From Arthrobacter sp. ZGTC131 (GTDB lineage Bacteria > Actinomycetota > Actinomycetes > Actinomycetales > Micrococcaceae), in the NCBI RefSeq assembly GCF_002929275.1, contig NZ_PJIK01000002.1, positions 63,958-127,957 of the forward strand: a stretch of DNA of 64,000 bases, given 5' to 3'. Position 1 is the stretch's first letter. Each line of letters opens with the position of its first letter. Positions 47,580-56,570 of the stretch are shown piece by piece. A program made the translations under genes and the position numbers. The notes under the pieces are model-generated. The model searched no databases and was not told where the DNA came from. It saw nothing but the letters and a program-made list of their open reading frames with translations.

Positions 47580-48254
47580 CGGGGCGGGGCTCGCCGAAGG
47601 GGAAACCGTTACTGCCGGATTACTGTCCAGGGACTTGACGACGGCGGCGGCCAGGACCGCGAACTCGTCCAGTTGGGCGTCGCCGCTGAGGACGACGGTG
47701 GTGCCGCGGTGGTTCAGCACCATGCTCTTTTCACCCTTGCCGGTGTCGCGCAGTTCCCATTCCTGCCCGCCGGCGTTCCTGTTTCCGGTCACGGGCGCGT
47801 TCTTGGTCTGCTGCAGGAGCCACGTGGGATTGGCCTTCTGCGTCTGGACCAGACCGATGAAGGCGTCCTTCGGAGTGAGGTAGCCAACTTCCCACGTGGG
47901 CACCCCGGTCCCGGTGCCGGCTTCCCAGCGGGCGTAGTTGGGGCGGAATGTGTCGCCGGCTTGCGGGGTCACCGGTGTGAATCCTGCCACACCCGCGGCG
48001 TTGCGGGCCACGGTGCTTACATCGACGTTGGGACGGAAACCGTCGGACTTCGGGGCGGGGTTCATCAGGACAATCGGCAGGAAGGCGGCGATGCTGACCA
48101 CCAGGGCGATGATCATGCCGAGCACGGAGGCGTTGGCCCGCTTGGCGGCAGCGGCGGGGATTACCGGCTTGACCGGCGGTGCTGCCATGGCGGGGGAGGC
48201 GGCATGGCCGGCTTCCGGGGTCGTGGGGGTGGACTTGTCCTGCGTTTCACTCAC
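47577..48254 (-). CDS. DUF4245 domain-containing membrane protein
   Basis: A 225-aa actinobacterial protein of unknown function: polar N-terminus, one transmembrane helix near residues 45-62 (VLGMIIALVVSIAAFLPIVL), then the DUF4245 domain (RPNYARWEAGTGTGVPTWEV, GGQEWELRDT). GTG 48254 is preferred because GACTAT lies 6 bases upstream; ATG 48272 is the alternative. It is divergent from glpX, as in M. tuberculosis (Rv1100/Rv1099c). Confidence 0.82.
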   Translation of the reverse strand: MSETQDKSTPTTPEAGHAASPAMAAPPVKPVIPAAAAKRANASVLGMIIALVVSIAAFLPIVLMNPAPKSDGFRPNVDVSTVARNAAGVAGFTPVTPQAGDTFRPNYARWEAGTGTGVPTWEVGYLTPKDAFIGLVQTQKANPTWLLQQTKNAPVTGNRNAGGQEWELRDTGKGEKSMVLNHRGTTVVLSGDAQLDEFAVLAAAVVKSLDSNPAVTVSPSASPAP

Positions 48255-48451
48255 ACCTCTATAGTCGCCCATGCGGGGGCCGAACTCACATTCCGTGCGT
48301 GCGGCGGTGAGGGAAATCGGTGCGTTACGCGGGCGGGTCATCCCATGACCTTGTTGGTCCGCCGCGACTATGATCAGTTACAGAGGAATCACCGCGATGG
48401 CCGCATCAGGCGTTGCGGGTCCAATGATCGCCACTCGAAGAAGAGGTTCAC

Positions 48452-49486
48452 GTGTCACCAGCGTCCATGACCCAGAAGTATTCCACGCTTTCCCCATCGC
48501 TTGCCGTCGGCATCGACGAGCCGGACCGCAACCTTGCACTTGAGCTTGTCCGCGTCACCGAGGCAGCGGCGATTGCCGGCGGCCACTGGGTGGGCTTCGG
48601 TGACAAGAACAAGGCCGACGGCGCCGCCGTCGACGCCATGCGCTCATTCCTCCAAACCGTCCACTTCAATGGCGTTGTGGTCATCGGCGAAGGCGAAAAA
48701 GACGAAGCCCCCATGCTCTTCAACGGCGAGCAGGTCGGTGACGGCACCGGCCCCGAGTGCGACGTCGCCGTCGACCCGATCGACGGAACCCGCCTGACGG
48801 CCCTGGGCATCAACAACGCGCTGGCTGTCCTGGCCGTGGCCGAGCGCGGTTCCATGTTTGACCCCTCGGCAGTGTTCTACATGGAGAAGCTTGTTACCGG
48901 TCCCGAGGCCGCCGACATGGTGGACCTGCGCCTGCCCGTCAAGCAGAACCTGCACCTGATCGCCAAGGCCAAGGGCGTCAAGGTGAACCAGCTCAACGTG
49001 ATGATCCTCGACCGTGACCGCCACCGCCCGCTGGTGGAGGAAATCCGCGAGGCCGGAGCGCGCACCAAGTTCATCATGGACGGTGACGTCGCCGGAGCCA
49101 TCGCGGCAGCCCGCGCCGGCACTGGCGTGGACGCACTGATGGGCATCGGTGGAACGCCCGAAGGCATCGTCGCCGCATGCGCCATCAAGTCCCTCGGCGG
49201 CGTCATCCAGGGCCGTCTCTGGCCCACGAGCGACGACGAGAAGCAGAAGGCCATCGATGCAGGCCACGACCTCGAGCGGGTCCTCTCCACGAACGACCTC
49301 GTCAAGAGCGACAACTGCTACTTCGCCGCAACCGGCATCACCGACGGCGACCTCCTCAAGGGTGTGCGCTACGACAAGGACAAGGTGCTGACCCAGTCCA
49401 TCGTCATGCGCTCCAAGTCCGGCACCATCCGGTTCGTGGACGGCGAGCACCAGGCCAGCAAGTGGGAAGGCTACGCCCGCCGCTAG
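48452..49486 (+). CDS. glpX: class II fructose-1,6-bisphosphatase
   Basis: Gluconeogenic hydrolysis of fructose-1,6-bisphosphate. The 344-aa GlpX protein shows VVIGEGEKDEAPMLFNGE, the metal site VDPIDGTRLTALG, and GTPEGIVAACAIKSLGG. GTG 48452 has GAAGAAGAGG upstream; an internal ATG at codon 6 (48467) is an alternative. The order DUF4245-glpX-fumC is conserved in actinobacteria. A family B inverted repeat follows the stop and may end transcription. Confidence 0.94.
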   Translation: MSPASMTQKYSTLSPSLAVGIDEPDRNLALELVRVTEAAAIAGGHWVGFGDKNKADGAAVDAMRSFLQTVHFNGVVVIGEGEKDEAPMLFNGEQVGDGTGPECDVAVDPIDGTRLTALGINNALAVLAVAERGSMFDPSAVFYMEKLVTGPEAADMVDLRLPVKQNLHLIAKAKGVKVNQLNVMILDRDRHRPLVEEIREAGARTKFIMDGDVAGAIAAARAGTGVDALMGIGGTPEGIVAACAIKSLGGVIQGRLWPTSDDEKQKAIDAGHDLERVLSTNDLVKSDNCYFAATGITDGDLLKGVRYDKDKVLTQSIVMRSKSGTIRFVDGEHQASKWEGYARR

Positions 49487-49521
49487 CCCCACCCTCTTCA
49501 CCGGCGCCCAGCGCCGGAGCC

Positions 49522-49589
49522 GAGCGCGAACGAACACTTGTGGCCCCTCATCCCGCCCGATGCGGGGCCACAAATGTTCGTTCGCGCTC
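49522..49589. repeat. dispersed repeat family B, inverted pair between convergent genes
   Basis: Arms of 26 bp (start GAGCGCGAACGAACACTTGT; end in its complement) with one mismatch and a 16-base loop, between the stops of glpX (+) and the endonuclease-like gene (-). It can act as a bidirectional terminator. Confidence 0.85.
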
Positions 49590-49594
49590 TTCAG

Positions 49595-50551
49595 TTAACC
49601 GATGGACTCTGCAGCCGCAACGTCTAGCCGCCGCTGCCGTGCCTGAAGTACCGCCTTGACTTTCTCGATGACGAAGGGCTTGTCGCCTTCAAGGTCGTCC
49701 TTGAATACCCGGACTTCAGTCCAGCCCAGTCGCTGGGTGACGGCCCTCCGCTTGCTGTCCAGCTGGCGCTGGTGCGGATCCGAGTGGTGGGCGCCGTCGT
49801 ACTGGAGTGCCAGCCGATGCTCGAGATAAGCGGCGTCAGGCCACACGGCAGGCTGTCCCCAGCTGGTCAGGATCACGTGGTTCAGAACTGGCTCGCCGAC
49901 TCTTGTGCGGGAAAGCAAGAGGCGCATTTTCGTTTCCTGAGGTGAATCGGAGCCGACGCGGATCTCTGAGAGGGCAAGCCGCGCTGTTTTCATGCCGCGC
50001 ATGCCCGGATGGGCCGCCACCATTCGCCGCAGGTCCTCGATTGTGGCCAGCGGAGTCTTCGGCCGCGGGAAGTCCGGACCGTGTGCCGCGACGATGGAGT
50101 CACCGGCGGAGATCAGTTCGTCGATAGTGAGCAGACTCGCGAGATCCAGCCACGTTCTGGCGGGCGAGGTGACCCGAACGCCGTCGTGCATTACAACCTC
50201 ACCTGGTTTGAAGGTCATACGGTGTCCCACGACATTGCGGCGCCTGGGCTTGCTGGAGTTCCGGTCGCGCGCGATGTGAATTCTCCAGTCCTCCTGCATC
50301 CAGGCCGGCAGGCTGGCGGACCAGATTCGTGCTCCGGAGTGATGGGTCAGGACCGACGCGTCATCCAGTGCCGTGTAGGCGTGCAGGTTCGCAGGCGCGT
50401 TGGCGCTGTCAGCCAGGGGGATCCGGATGCCACGCGAGGGAATGGCGATGTCAGACTGCCGCTGCCGCTTGCGGGACATCCCGGCGGATGCCGCGGCAGC
50501 GGAGGTGAAGGATCCAGCGAGGCATTCTTCCGGGAGGGTTTTTCGGGCCAT
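49595..50551 (-). CDS. AbiEi/DUF559-like protein with C-terminal endonuclease-type domain
   Basis: A 318-aa protein common in actinobacterial genomes. The N-terminal part resembles the AbiEi/transcriptional-regulator-like module (AYTALDDASVLTHHSGARIW, VRVTSPARTWLDLASLL). The C-terminal ~110 residues resemble a DUF559/Vsr-type endonuclease fold (ALQYDGAHHSDPHQRQLDSK, LGWTEVRVFKDDL). No partner toxin or methylase is adjacent. Family assignment is from motif memory; activity is unproven. Confidence 0.7.
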   Translation of the reverse strand: MARKTLPEECLAGSFTSAAAASAGMSRKRQRQSDIAIPSRGIRIPLADSANAPANLHAYTALDDASVLTHHSGARIWSASLPAWMQEDWRIHIARDRNSSKPRRRNVVGHRMTFKPGEVVMHDGVRVTSPARTWLDLASLLTIDELISAGDSIVAAHGPDFPRPKTPLATIEDLRRMVAAHPGMRGMKTARLALSEIRVGSDSPQETKMRLLLSRTRVGEPVLNHVILTSWGQPAVWPDAAYLEHRLALQYDGAHHSDPHQRQLDSKRRAVTQRLGWTEVRVFKDDLEGDKPFVIEKVKAVLQARQRRLDVAAAESIG

Positions 50552-50614
50552 GATTCAGTGTGAATGGACTGAAAGGCTCCCAGGATGTTATCCACAGGTC
50601 AGATCCCTCCGGAT

Positions 50615-50712
50615 AGCGCGAACGGACACTTGGGGCCCTTTTCACATGGCAGACGGGGGGCTTAAGTGTTCGTTCGCGCTCGGGGGGTGGGGCTTAAGTG
50701 TTCGTTCGCGCT
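50615..50712. repeat. dispersed repeat family B, three copies
   Basis: One copy in plus orientation (AGCGCGAACGGACACTTGGG, 50615) and two in minus orientation (ending 50681 and 50712, each with AAGTGTTCGTTCGCGCT). The third extends into the end of the FemAB gene and supplies its stop codon. Confidence 0.85.
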
Positions 50713-51671
50713 GAGGAAGTGGGGCGTTTGAGGGCCGAGCGCAGGGCGTCGCGGAGTTTGCGGGCCACCTGGTACGCCGCGTAGCGGGGCTTATTCACCG
50801 GCAGGTCCCACGTTCCGGGGTAGGCGATTTCGCGGCCGCCGAAGGACTTCTTGAACGCCGTGAAGCCCGCCCACTTGTGATCGGGCTGGTCGGCGGGCGC
50901 CACGCCCCAGAGGTCCACATGCTTGAGGCCTTTGTCCCGGGCATCAGCCATCAGCGTCACCAGCAGCGGAATGCCGGCACTGAGCTTCCGGTGCGTGTCG
51001 TCCATGGCGGCGTGGGCGTAGGTCCGGGTGTCCGCGGAGTCGTAGGCCAGGGCAGCGGCGATGGGCCCGCCGTGGAGCTCGGCGATGAACAGCGTGGCCG
51101 CGCCGGCGGGCATCATGGCGGCGGCAACCTGGCTCAGGTACTCGTCACTCTGCGGCTTGAAGCCGTTGCGCCTGGCCGTCATATGCAGGAAGTTCAGGAG
51201 GACGCGGATGTCCTCCGGATCCTGCGACGAGCGGAAGGTGACGCCCTTCTTGTGGATATTCCGGTACAGGTTGCGGTTGACCGGTTTCATGTCGGCCAGG
51301 ACGTCCTTGAAGTCCCGGTCGAGATCCACAATCCAGCTGAGCTCCGGCTGCTGGTTGACCGGGGCGGGCTGCAGGCCGCGGCTCCGCAGCTCCTCCGCCG
51401 CCTTGGAAGGGTCCAGCCCTGCCGCTGCCGGCTCGATGCGGATGAAGACGGCGCCACAGGACTTCGCCACTTCCCGAAGGGCTGCCAGCGCGGCATCGAA
51501 CGCATCGACGGACTCGGCCACGGGACCGTACGGCGCGTACAACACCTTGCCCGCCGGGTTCTTTTCCTCGACCGCGAGGAAGCTCCACCCCGGGCCGGAG
51601 TCCCGGTGAACCGTCCGGCCCAGCGACTTCAGGAAATCAGCCCATGCCTGGGTCTGCAGGAAGTATTCCAC
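50694..51671 (-). CDS. FemAB-type peptidoglycan bridge aminoacyltransferase
   Basis: A 325-aa GNAT-fold protein of the lipid II:amino-acid ligase family, which adds interpeptide-bridge residues from aminoacyl-tRNA. Typical start LQTQAWADFLKSLG, then DLDRDFKDVLADMKPVNRNL, and the C-terminal GVAPADQPDHKWAGFTAFKK with AYPGTWDLPVNKP. The last six residues (SARTNT) and the stop are encoded by a dispersed repeat. GTG 51671 sits 4 bases after the manA stop. Confidence 0.88.
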   Translation of the reverse strand: MEYFLQTQAWADFLKSLGRTVHRDSGPGWSFLAVEEKNPAGKVLYAPYGPVAESVDAFDAALAALREVAKSCGAVFIRIEPAAAGLDPSKAAEELRSRGLQPAPVNQQPELSWIVDLDRDFKDVLADMKPVNRNLYRNIHKKGVTFRSSQDPEDIRVLLNFLHMTARRNGFKPQSDEYLSQVAAAMMPAGAATLFIAELHGGPIAAALAYDSADTRTYAHAAMDDTHRKLSAGIPLLVTLMADARDKGLKHVDLWGVAPADQPDHKWAGFTAFKKSFGGREIAYPGTWDLPVNKPRYAAYQVARKLRDALRSALKRPTSSARTNT

Positions 51672-51675
51672 CGGC

Positions 51676-52926
51676 TCAGGCCTTCATCGAGGTGGTCACG
51701 GCGAAGGCCACGGCCGTTTCTCCGGAACCGGAGACAGGGTGGACATTCACGGGGGCGTCAGCGGCAGGCAGGAAGGCGCTTCCGCCGCGGCCCAGCTGAA
51801 GGTCACCCTTGGGCGAATCAAGGTAGACCGACCCCTCAACCACGATGATCACCGCCGCGCCCGCCTGCGCGAGCGGCACGGGGGCGGCATCCGGCAGCAG
51901 CTCGATCCGCTGGAGCTGGAATTCGCGGAAGGGCGGCCGGTACAGCTCCTGGCCGAGGTCCGAGACCTCCGCCCGGAGCATGGGGACGCCCACCGATTCG
52001 AAGGCAATGGTGTTCAGCAGCTCGGGAACGTCGACGAACTTCGGCGTCAGGCCGCCCCTGAGCACGTTGTCCGAGGAGGCCATGACCTCGACGCCGAGGC
52101 CGTGCAGGTACGCGTGCACGTTGCCGGCGGGGAGATAGACGGCTTCGCCGGGCTCCAGCGAGAGCCGGTTCAGCAGCAGCGAAATGAGCACGCCCGGATC
52201 CCCGGGGTACTCGCTGTTGAGGCTGAGCACGGTGGACAGCTCCGGCTGGTGCGGGGCCATCGGCGCGCCGGACGTCAGCGCCTCAACAACCCTCGATGTC
52301 GCCTCGCGGACGCCCTCTCCGCCCGCGATCAGCCGCTGGAAAGCTGTCCGCAGGGCGGCGTCCTCCGCCGGCAGGGAAAGATCGTCGATCACCTGGGTAA
52401 GGACCTCCGGCACGCCGGAGCCGGAGAGCTCCAGGCAGCCCGCCAGGTGAAGGAAGACATCCCGTGACTTCGCCGGTTCACGGAAACCGCACAATGCATC
52501 GAACGGGGTGAGCGCGAAGATCATTTCCGGCTTGTGGTTGTCGTCGCGGTAGTTGCGGTGCGGGGCGCCGGCGGGGATGCCGTCGGCGTTCTCGCGGGCA
52601 AAGCCGGTCCTGGCCTGCTCAATGCTGGGATGGACCTGGAGCGAGAGCGGTTTGGCTGCGGCGAGGACCTTGGCAAGGAAAGGGAGGCGCGGGCCGAATT
52701 CCGCCACCGAGGCCTCGCCCAGGAAATGCTCCGGATCCTCGGTGATCAGCTCGTTCAGCGGCGCAGTTGTGCCGTCCGGGCGGGTGGCCACCGACGGGGA
52801 GCCAGGGTGCGCCCCGATCCACAGCTCCGCTTCCGGGCCGCCCGACTCAGGCCTGCCGAGCAGTCCGGCGATCGCCGTCGTCGATCCCCAGGCGTACGGC
52901 CTGAGGACATTGTCGATTTCGTACAC
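51676..52926 (-). CDS. manA: mannose-6-phosphate isomerase, class I
   Basis: Interconverts mannose-6-phosphate and fructose-6-phosphate, the entry point to GDP-mannose for envelope glycans. The 416-aa cupin enzyme has the zinc motifs LQVHPSIEQA, DDNHKPEMIFALTPFDALCG and YLPAGNVHAYLHGLG. GTG 52926. It is 34 bases downstream of the LCP gene on the same strand and matches Rv3255c in the syntenic block. Confidence 0.93.
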   Translation of the reverse strand: MYEIDNVLRPYAWGSTTAIAGLLGRPESGGPEAELWIGAHPGSPSVATRPDGTTAPLNELITEDPEHFLGEASVAEFGPRLPFLAKVLAAAKPLSLQVHPSIEQARTGFARENADGIPAGAPHRNYRDDNHKPEMIFALTPFDALCGFREPAKSRDVFLHLAGCLELSGSGVPEVLTQVIDDLSLPAEDAALRTAFQRLIAGGEGVREATSRVVEALTSGAPMAPHQPELSTVLSLNSEYPGDPGVLISLLLNRLSLEPGEAVYLPAGNVHAYLHGLGVEVMASSDNVLRGGLTPKFVDVPELLNTIAFESVGVPMLRAEVSDLGQELYRPPFREFQLQRIELLPDAAPVPLAQAGAAVIIVVEGSVYLDSPKGDLQLGRGGSAFLPAADAPVNVHPVSGSGETAVAFAVTTSMKA

Positions 52927-52960
52927 GCCGGGTGTCCTTCTCTCTTAAAGCAGGTGTGAC

Positions 52961-54604
52961 TTAAAGGGGAGCGCACTGGCCGTTGGTGGCCACGAGATCG
53001 CGGATGGCCTGCTCGTTTCCCTCGCGCTTGAGCTGGTTCAGCATCTCTTCAGTGATGGGTTCACCGGCCGGTGTCGTGGTCACCGGTGTGAAGTCCGACG
53101 ACGACGACGGCGACGGCGCGGGGGTGGTGGCCGGTACGCCCAGCGGGGGACCGGCAGCCGTCAGCCCGCCGCCGCCTGCGCTCCGGGGCTCGAGGACGGA
53201 GTCGTCAGGACCGGCGGCGGCCGGTGACGAGGTGGAACTCTGGGACTCGAGGAGTTTGCGTACCCGTTCGTGGATGACGTCGAAGTCGGGCACTGTGGAG
53301 AACGACACATCGAAGTCCGGAGGCCCGATGGTGAGCCGGCCGATGTCTTTGCCCTTGGCCTTCATGGCCAAGTCGACGAAGCTTCCCAGCTGGCTGGCCG
53401 AGATGTTGGAGTCCACCACCTTGGTGCCGGCGTTGGCGATGTCCTCGAACTTCGAGAGGAGGGTCGCCGGGTCCAGCTGCCTCAGCATGGCCTGCTGGAC
53501 GCACTGCTGCCGCTGGATCCGTGCGTAGTCGTCCACGAATTCCCGGGAACGTCCGTACCAGAGTGCATGGTAGCCATCCAGCTTCTGTTCGCCGGCGGGG
53601 ATCCATCCGAGGGGCATGCCGTGGATGCCGTTGGCCTCGTCGATCATGTCGCCGCTGATGGGCACCCAGCCGCCGGCCTTGATCCGGATTCCGCCCATGG
53701 CGTCGATGAGTTTCGCGAAGCCGTCCATGTCCACCAGGACGTAGGCCTGGACGGTGATCCCCAGGGTTCCGGACACGGCTTCCAGCGTCGCCTGCGCGCC
53801 GGGATCGGCCACACCGGGGTAGAGGTCCTTGTGTTCGTTAGTGACCTCGGTGTTGATGGCGTTGATGAGGCAGTCATTGCCACAGTCGTAGCCGTCGGGA
53901 TACACCTGCAGCATGGGCGAGCCCTCGCTGAACCGTGCGTTCTGCAGGTTGCGGGGGATCGAGATAATCGCTGTCTTGCCGCTCTCGGCGTCCACGCTGA
54001 GGACGGAGAGGCTGTCCGGTCGCCGGCCGGTGCGGTCGGCTCCGGCATCGCCGCCCATCATCAGGAAGTTATACCGGCCGTCCACAGGGTCGATCGCCGG
54101 ACCGTTGGCATTGAAAATGCTGCCGATAGCATTGCGGCTCACGTTGAGCAGATAGGCCGCGTAGCCGAGCGAGCCGCTGCTGAGCACCATCGCGAGGGCC
54201 AGTGCGATGCCGACTGCGGGCCGCATGCGGGGTGCCAGCAGCACCGGCCGGATCAGCCGCAGGGTATTGACGAACAGCACCAGCCAGCCGACGGCCAGGG
54301 CGGCGAGGATGAGGACGATGAGCAGCGAGGCGGTCTGGTTGGTGACGACGCTGATGAGCAGGGTCCGGTTGGTGAACAGCAACACCAGGGCAAGGATCAC
54401 CAGCACCCAGACGCTGAGCGTGATGCGCAGCGCAATGCGGCCAAGCCTGCGGTCTCCGGCCACGATCTGGGCGCTTCCCGGCACGAAAAGCGTCAGAAGG
54501 ATCAGCAGGAAGGCGCGCTTCGTGCGGACGGGCTCCGGCGCGCTCGCCGGATTCCGGACCGGGTCGGTCAGCAGGCCCTTGGATGGCACTTCGGTGTTGG
54601 ACAT
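52961..54604 (-). CDS. LytR-CpsA-Psr (LCP) family glycopolymer transferase
   Basis: A 547-aa membrane protein attaching polyprenyl-linked glycopolymers to peptidoglycan. Four predicted N-terminal transmembrane segments (residues ~30-155) come before the extracytoplasmic LCP domain: RPDSLSVLSVDAESGKTAII, SIPRNLQNAR, GVDMDGF-type VLVDMDGFAKLIDAMGG and WYGRSREFVDDYARIQRQQ with the conserved arginines. A Ser/Pro/Thr-rich tail carries a short cysteine-containing end. Equivalent to mycobacterial Rv3267 by position. Confidence 0.92.
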   Translation of the reverse strand: MSNTEVPSKGLLTDPVRNPASAPEPVRTKRAFLLILLTLFVPGSAQIVAGDRRLGRIALRITLSVWVLVILALVLLFTNRTLLISVVTNQTASLLIVLILAALAVGWLVLFVNTLRLIRPVLLAPRMRPAVGIALALAMVLSSGSLGYAAYLLNVSRNAIGSIFNANGPAIDPVDGRYNFLMMGGDAGADRTGRRPDSLSVLSVDAESGKTAIISIPRNLQNARFSEGSPMLQVYPDGYDCGNDCLINAINTEVTNEHKDLYPGVADPGAQATLEAVSGTLGITVQAYVLVDMDGFAKLIDAMGGIRIKAGGWVPISGDMIDEANGIHGMPLGWIPAGEQKLDGYHALWYGRSREFVDDYARIQRQQCVQQAMLRQLDPATLLSKFEDIANAGTKVVDSNISASQLGSFVDLAMKAKGKDIGRLTIGPPDFDVSFSTVPDFDVIHERVRKLLESQSSTSSPAAAGPDDSVLEPRSAGGGGLTAAGPPLGVPATTPAPSPSSSSDFTPVTTTPAGEPITEEMLNQLKREGNEQAIRDLVATNGQCAPL

Positions 54605-54613
54605 GACGGATCC

Positions 54614-55180
54614 CTAACGGCTACCCCGGATACCGACGTTGTTGTCGGAGAAGACTTCAGTGACTTTCTGCCGGAGGTTTGCGCCTTTCCGGCTGGCCAC
54701 GTCGTTCAGTTCCTGCGCAAAGTCCAGGAGTTCGCCCCTGAGGCGCACGGCGAGGTCATCGGTGCCCGCGGCCAGCATCCGCACCGCCAGCAGGCCTGCG
54801 TTCCGGGCCCCGGCAATGGAAACCGTGGCCACAGGGACTCCGGCCGGCATCTGCACGATGGAGAGGAGCGAATCCATGCCGTCGAGGGTCTTGAGCGGGA
54901 CAGGCACGCCGATGACGGGCAACGGCGTGACGGAAGCTAGCATGCCGGGCAGGTGGGCGGCGCCGCCGGCGCCGGCGATGATCACGCGCAGGCCGCGCTC
55001 ATGGGCCGACTGTCCGTACTTGATCATCTCGGTGGGCATGCGGTGGGCCGAGACAACGTCGGCCTCGAACGGGATGCCGAACTCTGCCAGGGCGTCCGCA
55101 GCGGCCTCCATGACGGGCCAGTCCGAGTCGGACCCCATGACGAGGCCGACCAGTGGGGCCGCGGGTGTTTCGGGGCTCAT
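54614..55180 (-). CDS. purE: N5-carboxyaminoimidazole ribonucleotide mutase
   Basis: Converts N5-CAIR to CAIR in purine synthesis. The 188-aa class I PurE has [25 protein letters not shown] and [17 protein letters not shown]. The start overlaps the purK stop (ATGA), so PurK and PurE, which act one after the other, are coupled. It precedes the LCP gene by 9 bases, linking purine synthesis and envelope genes in one transcript. Confidence 0.96.
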   Translation of the reverse strand: MSPETPAAPLVGLVMGSDSDWPVMEAAADALAEFGIPFEADVVSAHRMPTEMIKYGQSAHERGLRVIIAGAGGAAHLPGMLASVTPLPVIGVPVPLKTLDGMDSLLSIVQMPAGVPVATVSIAGARNAGLLAVRMLAAGTDDLAVRLRGELLDFAQELNDVASRKGANLRQKVTEVFSDNNVGIRGSR

Positions 55181-56373
55181 GCGTTCTCCTCGGTTGTTGC
55201 GGCTCCAGGACCGGTAGGCAGCCTGCCGTCCCGGATGATGCTGGCCACGGCGGTGGCGCGTTCCCGCAGCGATCCGACATCCGCAACGGATGCGCCCACG
55301 AGGTTCACGTGACCTATCTTCCTGCCTGGCCGCACGGATTTCCCGTAACAGTGGACTTTCGCGGCGGGTTCAGCCGCCAGCGCCACCGGATAGGCGGAGA
55401 ACAGATCCTGGTTGTCGCCGCCCAGGAAGTTCTTCATGACAACCACCTGGCCGAGAACGTCCGTGGCGCCCAGCGGCAGGTTGAGGACCGCCCGGAGATG
55501 CTGCTCGAACTGGCTCGTTACGGAGCCGTCCTGGGTCCAGTGCCCCGTGTTGTGCGGGCGCATCGCCAGTTCGTTGATGAGGAAGCCCGCCCCCTTTCCG
55601 GGCGTTTCGAAGAGCTCGACAGCCATGACTCCGGTGACACCGAGTTCGCTGGCGATCCGCAGGGCCGCCTCTTCGGCGGCCGCGGCCACCTCGAGGGGGA
55701 TGTCCTGGGCGGGAGCAATCACTTCATCGCACACGCCGTCGACCTGGATGGTGTGGACCACAGGCCAGGCCCGGGAGGCGCCATCCGGGGTGCGTGCCAC
55801 GAGGGCGGACAGCTCACGGCTGAACTCCACCTTGGCTTCGGCGAGGAGCGGGCTCATGGCGTCAAACCAGTCCGCGGTGGCTGCGGCGTCCTCGGCGGAG
55901 CCGACTATGCGGACGCCCTTGCCGTCGTAGCCGCCGCGCGGCATTTTGAGCACCACGGGCCAGCCGGTCTTGTCGCCGAAGGCAATGAGTCCGGCAACGT
56001 TGTCCACCGGGGCCCATGCAGGGTTGGGGAGCTCAAGGCTGTCGATGGCGGCACGCATGACGAGCTTGTCCTGGGCGTTAATGAGTGCGTCGGGCCCCGG
56101 CTGGACGTTGACTCCGGCCTCGATCAGGGCGTAGAGGTGCTCGCCGGGAACATGTTCGTGGTCAAAGGTCATCACGTCCAGGCCCTTGGAGAACTCCAAG
56201 AGTGCGTCGAGATCCCTGTAGTCGCCCACGGGTGCGTTCGCCACGGCTGAGACTGCGGAAACGTCGTCGCCTTCAGCGAGAACGCGGAGCTCGAAGCCCA
56301 ATGCGGTGGCGGCTGGGGCCATCATGCGCGCAAGCTGGCCGCCGCCAACCACGCCGATTACTGGAAAAGTCAC
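55177..56373 (-). CDS. purK: N5-carboxyaminoimidazole ribonucleotide synthase
   Basis: ATP-grasp enzyme carboxylating AIR to N5-CAIR with bicarbonate. The 398-aa protein has [49 protein letters not shown] and [23 protein letters not shown] 56373 has TAGGCT 7 bases upstream. It heads the purK-purE-LCP-manA-FemAB minus-strand run, all closely spaced. Confidence 0.96.
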   Translation of the reverse strand: MTFPVIGVVGGGQLARMMAPAATALGFELRVLAEGDDVSAVSAVANAPVGDYRDLDALLEFSKGLDVMTFDHEHVPGEHLYALIEAGVNVQPGPDALINAQDKLVMRAAIDSLELPNPAWAPVDNVAGLIAFGDKTGWPVVLKMPRGGYDGKGVRIVGSAEDAAATADWFDAMSPLLAEAKVEFSRELSALVARTPDGASRAWPVVHTIQVDGVCDEVIAPAQDIPLEVAAAAEEAALRIASELGVTGVMAVELFETPGKGAGFLINELAMRPHNTGHWTQDGSVTSQFEQHLRAVLNLPLGATDVLGQVVVMKNFLGGDNQDLFSAYPVALAAEPAAKVHCYGKSVRPGRKIGHVNLVGASVADVGSLRERATAVASIIRDGRLPTGPGAATTEENA

Positions 56374-56380
56374 ATATGCC

Positions 56381-56386
56381 AGCCTA
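56381..56386 (-). promoter_or_regulatory. candidate -10 box for leaderless purK mRNA
   Basis: TAGGCT on the minus strand, 7 bases before GTG 56373. Confidence 0.45.
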
Positions 56387-56570
56387 CAGAAAAGGATGGC
56401 CGTTACCGGCTTCCGCGGCGGCCAAGCTCCCTAAATCGCCCAATATCCGGGCTGCCGGCAGCCGCGGGGGCACCCAAGAGGGCGCCCCCTTTGAGGCTAC
56501 TCACGGCAAACCGGGCTAAAATGGGAGCTTGGCCCAACGGCCCCCAGTATTCAGACGGCCACGGAGGGTC

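Noticed and set aside
49595-50551. Endonuclease-like gene as part of an antiphage defence or toxin-antitoxin system
   Set aside because: It stands alone, with no AbiEii-like toxin, methylase or helicase partner; such solitary genes are common in actinobacteria.
49522-50712. Family B repeats as a minimal CRISPR or insertion-sequence end
   Set aside because: Copies vary in orientation and spacing, lie at gene ends and flank no transposase or spacer sequence.
53270-54940. 556-residue plus-strand open frame across the LCP and purE genes
   Set aside because: His/Asp/Gly-rich composition typical of reverse-complement reading of a real gene; the opposite strand carries clear LCP and PurE motifs.
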